In this document: positions 26,818 to 36,433 of the stretch, piece by piece
Position numbering within the stretch: the first letter of the stretch is position 1
How the letters are laid out: the number at the start of each line of letters is the position of its first letter
Program-made: the position numbers and the translations under genes
The notes under the pieces: generated by a model
Told to the model about the DNA's origin: nothing
Seen by the model: the letters and a program-made list of their open reading frames with translations, nothing else
The model's database searches: none
NCBI RefSeq assembly: GCF_013522725.1
Contig: NZ_JAAMRF010000008.1
Span: forward strand, 186,001 to 250,000
Direction: 5' to 3'
Length of the DNA: 64,000 nt
From: Stutzerimonas azotifigens
GTDB lineage: Bacteria; Pseudomonadota; Gammaproteobacteria; Pseudomonadales; Pseudomonadaceae

Positions 26818-29679
26818 TTAGCTCAGGTCAATATCGATGGGCGGCAGGTAAAGCCCTTCAACGGGCTGGTAGGTCAGGCTCCCGCGGATAGCCGCCAAAT
26901 CCTCGACATCTTCGTGGTAGGCGCGGCGCAGGCGGGCGCTGCCATCGGGTTCCGGCGTCACGCGGCTGCCGATATCCAGATCGAAGGGAATAAGGTCGTC
27001 TTCGCCCCATATCAGCGGCACACAGCGTTTGGCTGAGCCGAGCAGACCGCTCGAGCGCTTCCATTCCTCGTGTCCGTCGAAGCTAACCATGCCCTGGCGG
27101 TATTCGCGCTGGCCAGGCAGGCGCAGTACCAGGCGCAGTTCATTGACCCATTGCCCGCTGCGTGGGTCGATATCGTTCCAGCGTTCCAGAGTCAGGCTGA
27201 CCGGCAATACGACCTTGTAGAAGGCGCGCATGGTAGCGGTGAAGTCTCCAGACCAGTCCGCTGGACGGATACCGAAACGTGTCTGCTTGATCCACTGCTC
27301 CAGCGGAGTGTCCTGGGTGTAGATCAGCGAAATCATCCCGATAAAGATGGTGACAGTCAGCCCGACCAGGCTTAAGCGTAGCGGTAGGGACAATACGCGG
27401 ATACCGGTGACCAGGGCTTCCGCCTCGCCGGCCAGAGCCGCGGCGCGGGCGACACGCAGGGCACGCATGGCCTGCAGGGATACACGGGCATAGCCCAAAT
27501 TGGCACCGGCAAGGGCGGTGCTAACCGCTGCTGTGTCTAGATCGCCGGTGCGGAATGCGTCCAGCGCCTGCCAACCGAAGTAGAACACGTCGATGGCGGC
27601 TGTAATGGCCTGGAAGAGCATGGCAAACGAGGCCAGCCCCAGTGCATCAGCTAGGAGCTTGCGAGCACCAGGATCGATATGGCTGGTTTTAGCCACATGC
27701 TGTTCCCATCGGGTATCGGCAAGTTGCTGCAGTATCGCGGTTGAGGCGGTTGCCGTTGCCATGATTGCACTTGTTGCAGAGATAACGTTCTTGGCTGACA
27801 TGTCCGCCCACGTTTGCTTTCCAACCTCCGCAATATTCCAAGCTGCTACCAGCGCAATCAGCGTCTTTAGTGGCGCCTCATCCAGTAATTCCCCGATATT
27901 GCGCGGCAGCTCCAGCTTGGCTGCATCGCCGCTAAGCGGAGGCAGCACCGGTGCTGGCTTATTGGGCACCGTGCGTGGTACGTCACTGCCATAGCCCGGC
28001 TGGGAATGAAGGGGTGCTGGTTGAGGGGCAGGCACCACGCGAAGATGCGGAATGGCGTCCTCAACCTGGATCGCCGTCGGGCTTTTGCTTGGGGCTGTGC
28101 CAGGGGCTGTGCGAGCGGTACGCGCCTGCTCGCGCTCGATCTGCTCGATGCGCTTGTCGATTCTGCGCCGCTGCCCCTTGTTATGGGCCTGGCCCATCTG
28201 CTCGCTGAGCCAGCGCAAAGCGTCAACCTGGCGCAGTTGCTCTACGTCCATCCGCTGCTGGCTGCGCACCAGCATGGCGACCGTCAAGTTATAGGCCAGA
28301 GGGGCGATCTGTTCGGACAGGGTGCGCAGCCGCCCAGCCAGTATGGATGACAGCGCCGCGAATAAAGGTTCACCGCCCCCTGCCGGCGCCAGACTCTGTA
28401 GCCTGTCCGCACCTAGGTTCAGGGTCAGGGTGATGGCCGTTGCGCGGGCCAGACGCCCCGCGGCCGCGCCCGCCTCTGCACCGGCCTCAGACACGCCTTC
28501 CGGAATATGCAGCAGCTGTTTCAGCTCTCCAGGCCCAACCTTCCGAGCCGCGCCCAGTACTGCCCAGAGCAGCCAGGGCTGACCTTTGGTTCGGTCGAGA
28601 TCCATAGCCTCTTCGATGGCTTTAACACCTGGTGGAGTGGATGCGGGCCCGAGGCAGGCAGCGGCAAAGCTCGCCTCCAGTGTGTCTCGCTGGTCGGGCC
28701 GGGTGATGTCGAAGTGTTCGCAGGCGGACTCTAGGTCGGCGGGTGTGCTGCGGCCCAGGGTCGAGAACCAGGCGACCCACAGCTCGGCAATACGCCGCAG
28801 GTCCGTCTCCAAGGCTTCCTGCTCACGCTCCTGTTCCCGCAGAGCGCTCTGGAGCCGTGGTACATCGACCATTGAGGCCAAGCGGTCACGTATCTCTTTG
28901 TCGCTATCGCTGACGGACTTGACTACGGCGGCAATGGACCATTCATCACGGTGCCGATTGAGTTTGTCGAAAGCTTGGTTGCGAGCACGCAGCAGGGCAG
29001 CCAGATCAAACAGTACGCCCCAGGGGTCATCGAGCAGCGCGAAATGTTGCTGCTCGCAGCGCTGCATGCGCTTCAGTGGCGGCTCTTCCAGAAGCCAAGA
29101 TTTGGGTTCGCTCGCGCAGCTCCAACGATAATTTTCCGGTTTCGCGTCACCGATCTGCGAGTGCAGGGGCCGGACCGCTCCGCTGAAGGGGGCTGCTCCT
29201 GGGATCAGCTCCCGCATGAGACGCTGGCGTGTTCCGGCGTTTTGCTCGGTTTCAGCGAAGATGTCCGCGCTCCACTCGACAGGCGACCAGGCCAGGCATA
29301 CCGGCGCTCCGGACTCCAGCAGGAGATAGGCCATGGTGCTGTCCGTCCGAGCACGCCCGCCACGTGCCGTTGGCTTGAGCAGGGAGGCTTCGACACGGTA
29401 TTCGCTCAGCTCCTGCAGGCCGTCCTCCCAGACATAAAGCCAGCCGTCGCGGAGCATGCGTGGCACATAACCGAGCGGGCGATCCTGTAATTGGGGATGA
29501 TCCGGGCCCAGCTCTGGGAACAGTCCTTGTATATTCGGCAATCCCAGAGTCGATGCATCCAGAGTGGAAGGGTTGCGTGGATCGATGGGGCCGATAGCGT
29601 AGCGAACGGGCAGCACCGCTGCCAGCAGAGGGCAGGCAGCGGGGCGGAGGCGGTCAGGTTGGGCTACGGGTTGGTTCAT
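26818..29679 (-). CDS. VasX-like T6SS effector with C-terminal membrane segments
   Basis: A 953-aa protein. The N-terminus (CPLLAAVLPVRYAIGP, then LGYVPRMLRDGWLYVWEDG near residue 70) matches the N-terminal region of VasX and related effectors (the BTH_I2691-type family), which bind the VgrG/DUF4123 loading complex. The middle is helical and charged. Hydrophobic segments lie near 640, 680-700 (FAMLFQAITAAIDVFYFGW) and 775-800 (LVGLTVTIFIGMISLIY), followed by a soluble tail. By analogy with VasX it should insert into and depolarise the target inner membrane. The gene overlaps the DUF4123 stop (ATGA) and is followed by a membrane protein gene. Toxin activity is inferred. Confidence 0.83.
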   Translation of the reverse strand: MNQPVAQPDRLRPAACPLLAAVLPVRYAIGPIDPRNPSTLDASTLGLPNIQGLFPELGPDHPQLQDRPLGYVPRMLRDGWLYVWEDGLQELSEYRVEASLLKPTARGGRARTDSTMAYLLLESGAPVCLAWSPVEWSADIFAETEQNAGTRQRLMRELIPGAAPFSGAVRPLHSQIGDAKPENYRWSCASEPKSWLLEEPPLKRMQRCEQQHFALLDDPWGVLFDLAALLRARNQAFDKLNRHRDEWSIAAVVKSVSDSDKEIRDRLASMVDVPRLQSALREQEREQEALETDLRRIAELWVAWFSTLGRSTPADLESACEHFDITRPDQRDTLEASFAAACLGPASTPPGVKAIEEAMDLDRTKGQPWLLWAVLGAARKVGPGELKQLLHIPEGVSEAGAEAGAAAGRLARATAITLTLNLGADRLQSLAPAGGGEPLFAALSSILAGRLRTLSEQIAPLAYNLTVAMLVRSQQRMDVEQLRQVDALRWLSEQMGQAHNKGQRRRIDKRIEQIEREQARTARTAPGTAPSKSPTAIQVEDAIPHLRVVPAPQPAPLHSQPGYGSDVPRTVPNKPAPVLPPLSGDAAKLELPRNIGELLDEAPLKTLIALVAAWNIAEVGKQTWADMSAKNVISATSAIMATATASTAILQQLADTRWEQHVAKTSHIDPGARKLLADALGLASFAMLFQAITAAIDVFYFGWQALDAFRTGDLDTAAVSTALAGANLGYARVSLQAMRALRVARAAALAGEAEALVTGIRVLSLPLRLSLVGLTVTIFIGMISLIYTQDTPLEQWIKQTRFGIRPADWSGDFTATMRAFYKVVLPVSLTLERWNDIDPRSGQWVNELRLVLRLPGQREYRQGMVSFDGHEEWKRSSGLLGSAKRCVPLIWGEDDLIPFDLDIGSRVTPEPDGSARLRRAYHEDVEDLAAIRGSLTYQPVEGLYLPPIDIDLS

Positions 29680-30239
29680 GGAGTTGCGTCCTGCTTGTTG
29701 GTTTCGCTCTGTGCCAATGCTTCCAGCAATGGCCAGTCCAGGGTGATTTGTGCGTCGAGGGATTTCCGGGCAACGGTGCTGTCCCGCTCGGGCGATGAAT
29801 TACCCCATGCCAGGAAGGGAGCGTCCGCGCCGCTCAACCAAACCTCGTGAACGCCATGCCAGAATCCCAAAGGCCATTGGGCATTGACCCGCCACGCATT
29901 GAGTAGAGGCCGTCCGTCCGCAAGCCGTAGCCAGAATTCCCTACCATCGGGGGAGAGGACGCGCAGGCGGCGCTGCAGAATGCCGTGCAGGTCGTCGAGG
30001 GCAAAGTCGCTCTTCAGCCATACGGCGTAATGCAATTCGGAACTGCCCTGGCACCAGGCGTCATGCAGGGTGCTGCCTTCATCCGCGCTCAGCAGGATGG
30101 GGCCGATTTCCGCAAGGGATGAGTAGGGCGTACCCAGCAATAGCGGACGCGGGCTGTGCTCGGGAAAGGTCTGGCAGAGCCAAGCCAGGGCCTGTTTATG
30201 CGATGCACCATCGAATAGCAAAAAGCCTGTGCCTGTCAT
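29676..30239 (-). CDS. DUF4123 effector chaperone/adaptor (Tap/TEC type)
   Basis: A 187-aa protein with DUF4123 features: LLGTPYSSLAEIGPILLS near residue 38 and FWLRLADGRPLLNAW near 100. DUF4123 proteins bind a particular effector and its VgrG tail and load the toxin onto the spike; they are not themselves secreted. The gene overlaps both neighbours by ATGA junctions (vgrG before it, the VasX-like effector after it). This is the strongest evidence that these three act as one delivery module. Confidence 0.93.
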   Translation of the reverse strand: MTGTGFLLFDGASHKQALAWLCQTFPEHSPRPLLLGTPYSSLAEIGPILLSADEGSTLHDAWCQGSSELHYAVWLKSDFALDDLHGILQRRLRVLSPDGREFWLRLADGRPLLNAWRVNAQWPLGFWHGVHEVWLSGADAPFLAWGNSSPERDSTVARKSLDAQITLDWPLLEALAQSETNKQDATP

Positions 30240-32284
30240 GTCGCCTCCCGGGCTTGCTTGGCCGCCTCACAGACTTCGCAGATTCCGCTGGTAGCTTGCA
30301 GGAAAACACGACGTTGCTTAGCCAGTGCCTCCAGCGGAATCCCAGGCCTATCCGCATCCGCCGGTTTCACGAGCCCGGGCAGGATGGGCTTTGCACCCGA
30401 ACCACGTCCCGGCGCGCCGCCCGAATTCATCTTGATGGCCACGCCGTTCAGCGTGACGCCGCTGGGGTCGAGTTTGAGGAAGCTGCCGCCGCCTTTGGCG
30501 GTGAGTTCCATGCCGGCGTCGATGACGACTTTGCTGCCGGCGTAGTAGTGGACCTCATTGCCCGCCTCGACGAACTGCCCGGTGCCGATCTTCACGTGCT
30601 GGCTGTTGCCGACGGTGAGGTGGTCGTTGGCGCGGATTTCGGTTTTGCGGTCGGCGTGGGTGGTGCGGTGTTCTTCGGCCTTGAATTCGCTGTAGCTGTT
30701 GGCCTCGACGGTGTCGTGGCGTTCGTGGCCGATGCGGATCTTCTGGTCGTGCTCGATGTTCTCGTCCCAGTCGCGCTGGGCGTGGACGTAGATCTGTTCG
30801 GCACCCTGGCGGTCTTCGATGCGCAGTTCGTTGTAGCCACCACCGCCGGGCGAGCTGAGGGTCTTGAAGACGCTGCGGGTCTTGTTGGCCGGCAGGTCGT
30901 ACGGGACGACATGCTCCTTGTGATACAGGCATCCAGTGACCAGCGGCTGGTCGGGGTCGCCTTCGAGGAAGGTGACCAGCACTTCCATGCCGACCCGCGG
31001 GATGGCGATGCCGCCGTAGCGATCACCCGCCCAGCTCGAGGAGACACGCAGCCAGCAGCTGGTCTTGTCGTCGGCCTGGCCGTCACGGTCCCAGTGGAAC
31101 TGGACCTTCACGCGGCCATATTCGTCGCAGTGGATCTCTTCACCGGCCGGGCCGGTGACCACGGCGGTCTGGCTGCCGAGTACCTTGGGTTTGGGGTGGT
31201 TCAGGGCCGGGCGGTAGGGGATGTCCCAGGGCGTGGCAGTGAAGTGGTTGCGATAGCCCTGAGTGAAGCCATCACGGGCGAGGCTATCGCTCGTCATCGA
31301 TTCTTCCAGCACCTGCGGCTGTGTGCCTTCGTGAAGAATCTCGTTCAGCAGCCAGAGCTGGTTCCAGTCGCCGCGCGGGTGTTCGGTGAGGGCCAGGAAG
31401 TGGCCGGTGACCAGCTGCGGCTGGTCGCTTTCGCCTTCGGCCAGTTCGAAGTCGCTGCGATGACGTTCCAGGGCGCGCTGGGACAGGTGCTTGCCGCGGG
31501 CGCGCTCGGTGAAGCGGCCGGGGTAGTCATAGTCTTCCAGGTCCGGCTGGAACTCGCTCTGGAAGGCGCCTTCCATGGTCAGGCGCGGTTTCTCGAAGTC
31601 GTAGTCGCGGCGGGTGACGCGGCTGGTGCGGGTTTCAACCCGCAGGCCGAAGCGCTTGACCACCGGCTGGTCCGCCACCAACCCCGAGTCCTGCTGGTAG
31701 GCCACCGGCGCGAGCTTGGGAAATCCCGTCTGGTCATCACCAAAAACAAGCACATGGCCAGAGGCGCTGTGCTGGAAGTGGTAGTGAATGCCTTCTTCCT
31801 CGCACAGGCGCTGGATGAAGTGCAGGTCGGTCTCGTCGTACTGCACGCAGTAGTCGCGCTCGGGATAGACCGAACCGAGGCCGAAGCGGAAGGCGTCCGC
31901 CTGGATGCCGTGCTCCTCGAGCACCTGGGCGATGATCTTATCCACCGTCAGGTGCTGGAAGATGCGCTGGTTGGTGCGGTGGGCGAGGTAGGCCAGCTGA
32001 GGGCGCAGGGTGATGTGGTAGCGCGTCAGGCGCTTGCCGGAATCGCCCTGGGCGACGCGGTAGATCAGCCCATGGATGCCGTTGCCGGCCAGCGAGAGGG
32101 CGAGGAAGGCCGGCTGGTGGAGCAGGCTTCCCAGGTCCAGATCAGGGCGCTCGCCGACCAGTTCGAGCTCGAAGGCGAAGGGTTGCGAGAGGGCTTCCCG
32201 CCCCGTGAACGCAAGCACCTGAAGGTCGTGTGCGATGCCTTCGATGGCGAGGCTGAAATGGGTGTCGTTGGCCGGGTTGAACAT
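30236..32284 (-). CDS. vgrG: VgrG spike protein (TssI), copy linked to the VasX-like effector
   Basis: A 682-aa VgrG with the same gp27/gp5-like body as the copy at 14189-16234 (MFNPANDTHFSLAIEGIAHD). It diverges after about residue 530, through the needle and tail. Its tail (from GAPGRGSGAK, through LVKPADADRPG, to EVCEAAKQAREAT) is longer and contains a CEVC motif absent from the other copy. Since DUF4123 adaptors recognise VgrG tails, this tail is the likely docking site for the DUF4123-effector complex. The stop overlaps the DUF4123 start. It follows the sigma-54 activator gene by 15 bases. Confidence 0.96.
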   Translation of the reverse strand: MFNPANDTHFSLAIEGIAHDLQVLAFTGREALSQPFAFELELVGERPDLDLGSLLHQPAFLALSLAGNGIHGLIYRVAQGDSGKRLTRYHITLRPQLAYLAHRTNQRIFQHLTVDKIIAQVLEEHGIQADAFRFGLGSVYPERDYCVQYDETDLHFIQRLCEEEGIHYHFQHSASGHVLVFGDDQTGFPKLAPVAYQQDSGLVADQPVVKRFGLRVETRTSRVTRRDYDFEKPRLTMEGAFQSEFQPDLEDYDYPGRFTERARGKHLSQRALERHRSDFELAEGESDQPQLVTGHFLALTEHPRGDWNQLWLLNEILHEGTQPQVLEESMTSDSLARDGFTQGYRNHFTATPWDIPYRPALNHPKPKVLGSQTAVVTGPAGEEIHCDEYGRVKVQFHWDRDGQADDKTSCWLRVSSSWAGDRYGGIAIPRVGMEVLVTFLEGDPDQPLVTGCLYHKEHVVPYDLPANKTRSVFKTLSSPGGGGYNELRIEDRQGAEQIYVHAQRDWDENIEHDQKIRIGHERHDTVEANSYSEFKAEEHRTTHADRKTEIRANDHLTVGNSQHVKIGTGQFVEAGNEVHYYAGSKVVIDAGMELTAKGGGSFLKLDPSGVTLNGVAIKMNSGGAPGRGSGAKPILPGLVKPADADRPGIPLEALAKQRRVFLQATSGICEVCEAAKQAREAT
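30710..32284 (-). repeat. vgrG paralogous repeat, copy B
   Basis: Nucleotide-level match to copy A (about 14640-16234) with long identical blocks; the homology falls off towards the 3' end of the gene. The two copies are in direct orientation about 14 kb apart, so recombination between them would delete the whole fha-tssM-kinase segment. Confidence 0.85.
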
Positions 32285-32299
32285 GTCTTCGGTCCGTCC

Positions 32300-33808
32300 T
32301 TAGAGATCTGCGGGGCTGATGTTCAGCCGTTCCATGCGGTACAGCAGGGTGCGCCGGGGCAGGCCCAGTTCGCGGGCGGCCTGGCTCTGGTTGCCGCCAT
32401 TCTTGCGCAGGCAGTCGACGAGCAGGTTGCGTTCGACCCGCTCCATGCGTTCGCGCAGGGTCATGCCGCTCTGCTCCAGTCCAGGCTCGATGCGCAGGTT
32501 GAAATGCTCGGGAAGCAGTTCGCCGCCTTCGCACAGGAGTACGGCGCGCTCCACCAGACCCTTGAGTTCGCGAACGTTGCCGGGGAATCCATAGCTGGCC
32601 AGCTGTTCGAGGGCTGCGTCGGACCAGCGGCAAAGGTCGCGCTGCAGGAAGGTACAGGCCTTGTCCGCGAAGTGCCGGGCCAAGCGGAGAATGTCCTGAT
32701 CGCGTTCGCGCAGCGGAGGCAGCTCGATGGGGAAATGCGAGAGACGGTAGAAGAGGTCTTCGCGAAAACGCCCCTCTTCGACGCGCTTGCGCAGGTCCTG
32801 GTGGGTCGCGGCGACGATCCGCACATCCACCTTGTGGGTGTCGGTGGACCCCAGTGGACGCACCTCGCCTTCCTGCAGCACCCGCAGCAGCTTGGCCTGC
32901 AGAAGCAGGGGCATGTCGCCAATCTCATCGAGGAACAGGGTGCCGCCGTCTGCCGCGTCCAGCAGACCGGCGCGGTCGCGGTCAGCACCGGTGAAAGCGC
33001 CTTTGCGGTAGCCGAAGAGTTCGCTTTCGAGCAGGTTTTCCGGCAGCGAGGCGCAGTTCTGGACGACGAAGGCTTTGCTGCGACGATAGCCGCAGTCGTG
33101 AATGGCACGGGCCACCAGCTCCTTGCCGGTGCCGGTCTCACCGGTCAGCAGCACGCTCACCGGGCTATGCAGGACCTTGCCGATCAACCCGTAGACCGCG
33201 CGCATGCAGGCGCTGTCTCCGATCAGGCCATAACCGCTAGCGCAGGGAGCGCTCGGTGCGATCGGCAGGTCCTGGCGCGGCGCCCTCAGGCGCTGCAGGA
33301 GTTGTGACTGCGCCAGGGCGAACCTGCCGAGCTGGTCGAGGGAGTCGGCAAAGGCCGACAGCTCACGGGCGTGCCGGGTGGCGGTGACCAGCAACCCGCG
33401 AACCCGGCCCTGCTCGTCGGCGAGCGGCAGGCACAGCAGGCTACGCCACGACGGTGAGCGCTCCGGCAGGAAGCTGCTGGCGTGCAGGCTGCTGTCCAGC
33501 TCGCCGATGAACAGCCGCTGGTTCTGGCACAGGCAGTACTGCAGCAGCTGCTCGCCATCGTAGTCGCTGGGCAGGCTGGCCGGTTCGCGCGGTTGCAGTT
33601 TGTCATCGAGCCATTCGGCCGACAGCGTCAGCCGGGTATGGGTTTCATCGAGCAGGTAGAGCTGGCTCAGGTCGCAGGCCGTCAGCTTGGCCGCGGCCTC
33701 CACGAGGCCGGCAAGCAGCGTGTCGGCGCTGGCCGCCCGCGCCAGACCGGCGAAGTGCTCCAGCAGCGACTGCGCATAGCGCAGCGGCTGGGGGACCTGG
33801 TCGAACAT
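32300..33808 (-). CDS. Sigma-54-dependent T6SS activator (Sfa type)
   Basis: A 502-aa enhancer-binding protein. A GAF-like sensor occupies about residues 15-165. The AAA+ domain has Walker A GETGTGKE, the sigma-54 contact loop GAFTGA (intact) and Walker B LFLDEIGD. The C-terminal Fis-type helix-turn-helix is [19 protein letters not shown]. It lacks a receiver domain, so it is not a classical two-component regulator. Its position after clpV equals sfa2 in P. aeruginosa HSI-II. I chose the ATG at 33808; an ATG at 33853 would overlap the clpV end and neither has a clear ribosome-binding site. It probably drives sigma-54 transcription of T6SS genes. Confidence 0.9.
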   Translation of the reverse strand: MFDQVPQPLRYAQSLLEHFAGLARAASADTLLAGLVEAAAKLTACDLSQLYLLDETHTRLTLSAEWLDDKLQPREPASLPSDYDGEQLLQYCLCQNQRLFIGELDSSLHASSFLPERSPSWRSLLCLPLADEQGRVRGLLVTATRHARELSAFADSLDQLGRFALAQSQLLQRLRAPRQDLPIAPSAPCASGYGLIGDSACMRAVYGLIGKVLHSPVSVLLTGETGTGKELVARAIHDCGYRRSKAFVVQNCASLPENLLESELFGYRKGAFTGADRDRAGLLDAADGGTLFLDEIGDMPLLLQAKLLRVLQEGEVRPLGSTDTHKVDVRIVAATHQDLRKRVEEGRFREDLFYRLSHFPIELPPLRERDQDILRLARHFADKACTFLQRDLCRWSDAALEQLASYGFPGNVRELKGLVERAVLLCEGGELLPEHFNLRIEPGLEQSGMTLRERMERVERNLLVDCLRKNGGNQSQAARELGLPRRTLLYRMERLNISPADL

Positions 33809-33818
33809 GGGCGGTGGC

Positions 33819-36422
33819 TTAAGCGAACTCACAGACCACCGTTCCTTGGCCATCCAGCGTGGCGTGGACCCGCTGCAGGGTTTCGCCGCCGGCCATGGCG
33901 TCGAGCAGGCGATCGACCACCAGTGGTTGCAGGTGTTGGTCGATCAGATGGTCGATCAGCCGTGCGCCGCTGTCGCTGTGGGTGCAACGTTCGGCCAGAT
34001 TCTCCACCAGCGCCTCGCAATGGCTGAACTGCAACTGGCGGCGGGCCAGACGCTCGCCGAAGCGCGACAGCTTGAGCGCCACCAGTTCGTTGAGCACCTC
34101 GCCCTGTACCGGGTAATAGGGCACCACGCGCATGCGGGCGAGCAGTGCGGGCTTGAAGTGCTGGGTCAGCGCCGGCCGGATGGCCAGTTCCAGGTCTTCG
34201 GTGGCTGGGCGCTGCCCGCCCTGGCAGAGGCTGGCGATACGGTCGCTGGCGAGATTGCTGGTCATCAGGATCAGGGTGTTGCGGAAGTTGATCTCGCGCC
34301 CCTCGCCGTCGTTCGCCACGCCCTTGTCGAAGATCTGGTAGAAGACGTTCATCACGTCCGGGTCGGCTTTCTCGACCTCGTCGAGCAGTACGACCGAGTA
34401 GGGCTTCTGGCGAACCGCCTCGGTGAGCATGCCGCCTTCACCGTAGCCGACATACCCCGGCGGCGCCCCGATCAGGCGGGAAACGCTGTGCTTTTCCTGG
34501 AACTCGGACATGTTGATGGTGGTGAGGAAGCGCTCGCCGCCATACAGCAGGTCGGCCAGGGCCAGGGCGGTTTCGGTCTTGCCGACACCGCTGGGGCCGA
34601 CCAGCAGGAAGACGCCGACCGGCGCGTCGGGCTTGTTGAGCCCGGCTGCGGTGGCGCGCATCGAGCGGTCCAGTGCCTCGATGGCCTGCTCCTGGCCGCG
34701 TACACGCTGGCGCAGGTCCGCGGAGAAGCTGAGCACCTTGCTGTTGTGCTCGCGCGCGAGCTGGGAAAGCGGCACGCCGGTCCAGTGGCTGATCACCTCG
34801 GCCACCAGGCGCGGACAGACCTCGAAGCTCACCAGACGCTCGGCGGTCTGGGCGCTGGCGAGTTCGACCTGAAGGTCACGCAGCTCGGCTTCGAGCTGTT
34901 CCAGATTCGGGTAGCTTTCCTCTGTGGGCTCTTCGGTATCGCCTGCTAGGCGAGCGGCCGCGCACTGCTTGCGCAGCTCCAGCAGACGTTCGGCCAGGGT
35001 GCGTTGCGTGGACCAGCGGGTTTCCAGCTGCTCGAGTTCTGCGCGGGCTGCTGCCAGGCGGGTCTCCAGGCCGTTCAGTGTTTCGGTTTCTATGCTCAGG
35101 CCGGCTTCGAGGTCCCGGCGCAAGGCCAGGCGCTGGCGCTCGCCTTCGGCGATCTCGCCGCGCAGCCGTTCCAGCGCCTCGGGCGCCGCCGCCAGGCTGA
35201 TGCGCACCCGGGCGCAGGCGGTGTCGAGCACGTCCACCGCCTTGTCCGGCAGCTGGCGCCCGGCAAGGTAGCGGGCCGAGAGTTCGGCGGCGGCGACCAC
35301 GGCGTCGTCGCGCAGGTAGATGCCGTGGCTCTTTTCGTAGACCGGTGCGAGGCCGCGCAGGATGGTCACGGCTTCGTCGACGGTGGGCTCGTGCAATTGG
35401 ACGGGCTGGAAGCGGCGGGCGAGGGCTGGGTCCTTCTCGAAGTATTTCTTGTATTCGCTCCAGGTGGTGGCGGCGATGGTGCGCAGTTCGCCCCGCGCTA
35501 GCGCCGGCTTGAGCAGGTTGGCCGCATCGCCGCTGCCGGCCTGGCCACCGGCGCCGATCAGGGTGTGGGCTTCATCGATGAACAGGATGATCGGCTTGGG
35601 CGAGGCCTTGACCTCGTCGATCACCCCTTGCAGGCGGCGCTCGAACTCGCCCTTGACGCTGGCACCGGCCTGCAGCAGTCCGAGGTCCAGGCACAGCAGC
35701 TCGACGCCTTTGAGCGCGTCTGGTACCTCGCCGTTGGCGATACGCAGGGCCAGGCCTTCGACGATGGCAGTCTTGCCGACCCCTGCCTCGCCAACCACGA
35801 TCGGGTTGCTTTTGCGACGGCGCGCGAGGATGTCGATCATCTGGCGGATCGCCGAGTCGCGGCAAAGCACTGGGTCGAGCTTGCCGTCGCGTGCCTGCTG
35901 GGTGAAGTTGTGGGTGAAGCGCTCGAGATTCGACTCGCCCGCCGGCGTCGCTTTGCCCGGTGCGGCCTGGGGCTGCTGGGCGAGGGCGAACTCACGCAGG
36001 CGCTCGGCATTCAGGCGCGCCAGTAGCGGTTGATAATGGCTGCCGGCGTAGCGCATGGGGTTACGCAGCAGGGCGAGGATCAGTGCGGCCTGATCGATCT
36101 GGCTCTGACCGAGTTCGAGATTGCCCACCAATAGAGCGTCTTGCAGCCACTGCACCAGTTCTGCGGAAAACACCGGGTTGCGCGATTCGCTGTGTTCGCC
36201 GCGCGGCTGCAGGGCCTGGGCGAGTGTCCCCGCGTCGACATCAGCATCCTGCAGGGCACGTACCAGCAAACCTTCGGGGCGCTCCAGCAGGCCCAGCAGT
36301 AGATCTTCGACGAGAATCTTGCTGCCGCCACGCACGACGCAGCGTTCGGCTGCGGCTTCCAGATCCCGCTTGGTCTCGGCATCGAGGGCCTGGACCAGCT
36401 GTTGGAGGTCTACGTTGATCAT
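33819..36422 (-). CDS. clpV: T6SS sheath-disassembly ATPase ClpV (TssH)
   Basis: An 867-aa Clp/Hsp100 AAA+ protein that disassembles contracted TssBC sheaths for reuse. It begins MINVDLQQLVQALD with the N-domain. The two ATPase modules have Walker A motifs GEAGVGKT (about residue 212) and GPSGVGKT (about 612), and a coiled M-domain lies between them near 410-500. I chose the ATG at 36422 because AAGGA then sits 8 bases upstream; the ATG at 36428 is too close. It begins 11 bases after the tssG stop. Confidence 0.96.
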   Translation of the reverse strand: MINVDLQQLVQALDAETKRDLEAAAERCVVRGGSKILVEDLLLGLLERPEGLLVRALQDADVDAGTLAQALQPRGEHSESRNPVFSAELVQWLQDALLVGNLELGQSQIDQAALILALLRNPMRYAGSHYQPLLARLNAERLREFALAQQPQAAPGKATPAGESNLERFTHNFTQQARDGKLDPVLCRDSAIRQMIDILARRRKSNPIVVGEAGVGKTAIVEGLALRIANGEVPDALKGVELLCLDLGLLQAGASVKGEFERRLQGVIDEVKASPKPIILFIDEAHTLIGAGGQAGSGDAANLLKPALARGELRTIAATTWSEYKKYFEKDPALARRFQPVQLHEPTVDEAVTILRGLAPVYEKSHGIYLRDDAVVAAAELSARYLAGRQLPDKAVDVLDTACARVRISLAAAPEALERLRGEIAEGERQRLALRRDLEAGLSIETETLNGLETRLAAARAELEQLETRWSTQRTLAERLLELRKQCAAARLAGDTEEPTEESYPNLEQLEAELRDLQVELASAQTAERLVSFEVCPRLVAEVISHWTGVPLSQLAREHNSKVLSFSADLRQRVRGQEQAIEALDRSMRATAAGLNKPDAPVGVFLLVGPSGVGKTETALALADLLYGGERFLTTINMSEFQEKHSVSRLIGAPPGYVGYGEGGMLTEAVRQKPYSVVLLDEVEKADPDVMNVFYQIFDKGVANDGEGREINFRNTLILMTSNLASDRIASLCQGGQRPATEDLELAIRPALTQHFKPALLARMRVVPYYPVQGEVLNELVALKLSRFGERLARRQLQFSHCEALVENLAERCTHSDSGARLIDHLIDQHLQPLVVDRLLDAMAGGETLQRVHATLDGQGTVVCEFA

Positions 36423-36433
36423 GTTCATCTTCC

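Noticed and set aside
17937..33307. Very long plus-strand open frames (for example 17937-20264, 20367-22538 and 30119-33307) opposite tssM, tssK and vgrG
   Set aside because: These are antisense shadows in high-GC DNA: the minus-strand products are unmistakable T6SS proteins and the plus-strand translations show no domains or ribosome-binding sites.
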